This document shows, in pieces, positions 63,716 to 64,000 of a stretch of DNA of 64,000 nt. A program made the translations under genes and the position numbers. The stretch covers positions 103,501-167,500 of the forward strand of contig JAQGDQ010000355.1 in NCBI GenBank assembly GCA_030141605.1. The letters run 5' to 3'. The stretch comes from Tubiluchus corallicola (lineage: Eukaryota; Priapulida; Priapulimorpha; Priapulimorphida; Tubiluchidae). The first letter of the stretch is position 1; every line of letters starts with the position of its first letter. The notes under the pieces were generated by a model. The model did no database searches. It saw only the letters and a list, made by a program, of their open reading frames with translations, and was not told the DNA's origin.

Positions 63716-64000
63716 GATGGTAAATGCAGGACCATCAAGAGAATTAAAGTGGGCCAGAGCAAAAGAAATTTGGGCGTCAGACCTTATGTTCAGTAATCTT
63801 TATTTCTTAATAACTGAAATTCTTATTACTTAATAACTCGTAATTTTTTATCCTGTAGCAAATTGTTAGACCTAACAAGCATAGAGCAAGTTAAAGCTTC
63901 ATATATTTTACAGTACTAATGAAGTAATGTCAAATGTAAGTGAGAATCCAACAAAAATATTGTCAACCTAATGCAGTTTTATTGTTTGCTAACTTTACCT
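63716..64000. other. Window edge, no recognised feature
   Basis: AT-rich; no exon, RNA or repeat signal. Confidence 0.4.

Overview
This is an AT-rich animal (invertebrate metazoan) nuclear window. The evidence is spliced genes with GT-AG introns, cadherin repeats, an Ebony-type beta-alanyl amine synthetase, TTAGGG-like tracts, GIY-YIG retroelement debris, an LTR, hAT-type MITEs and many micro- and minisatellites. The phylum cannot be fixed from the sequence alone.

Two protein-coding genes are well supported. (1) A minus-strand gene fills the left 36.8 kb. It encodes a single-pass cadherin-repeat membrane protein: signal peptide at 36795, about six cadherin-like domains, one transmembrane helix and a very short tail ending near position 42. 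I assembled it by hand from 16 small exons. Intron phases agree at every junction if one exon (13289-13391) is read with one A fewer in an A-run. (2) A plus-strand ebony-like gene (49174-53499) has two coding exons and encodes an adenylation domain, a peptidyl-carrier domain and the GNAT-like amine-selecting domain that defines Ebony.

Layout: 0-36.8 kb is the cadherin gene. Nearly all of it is intron, and most of the longer introns hold their own tandem array (93, 48, 27/30, 59, 51, 69 and 25 bp units, plus tri- and tetranucleotide tracts). Two long foldbacks, a solo LTR with target duplication, a 73-bp hAT MITE and SINE-like pieces are also intronic. 36.8-49.1 kb is intergenic: another 56-bp array just upstream of the cadherin start, a second copy of a TTCGAA-rich hAT-like element, a nearly G-free C/A tract, a retroelement 3' fragment and a 23-bp array next to ebony. 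49.2-53.5 kb is the ebony-like gene, with a copy of a locally abundant interspersed repeat in its intron. 53.5-64 kb has no gene I can support; it ends in a 98-bp array whose units each carry an acceptor-like and a donor-like splice signal on the minus strand.

Nothing indicates that the two genes work together: one is an adhesion/surface protein, the other an enzyme of amine metabolism. The most unusual feature is the repeat architecture of the cadherin introns, including a (TG)n tract directly behind the donor of the exon that carries the frameshift. All identifications come from reading motifs and splice signals; no database search was run.
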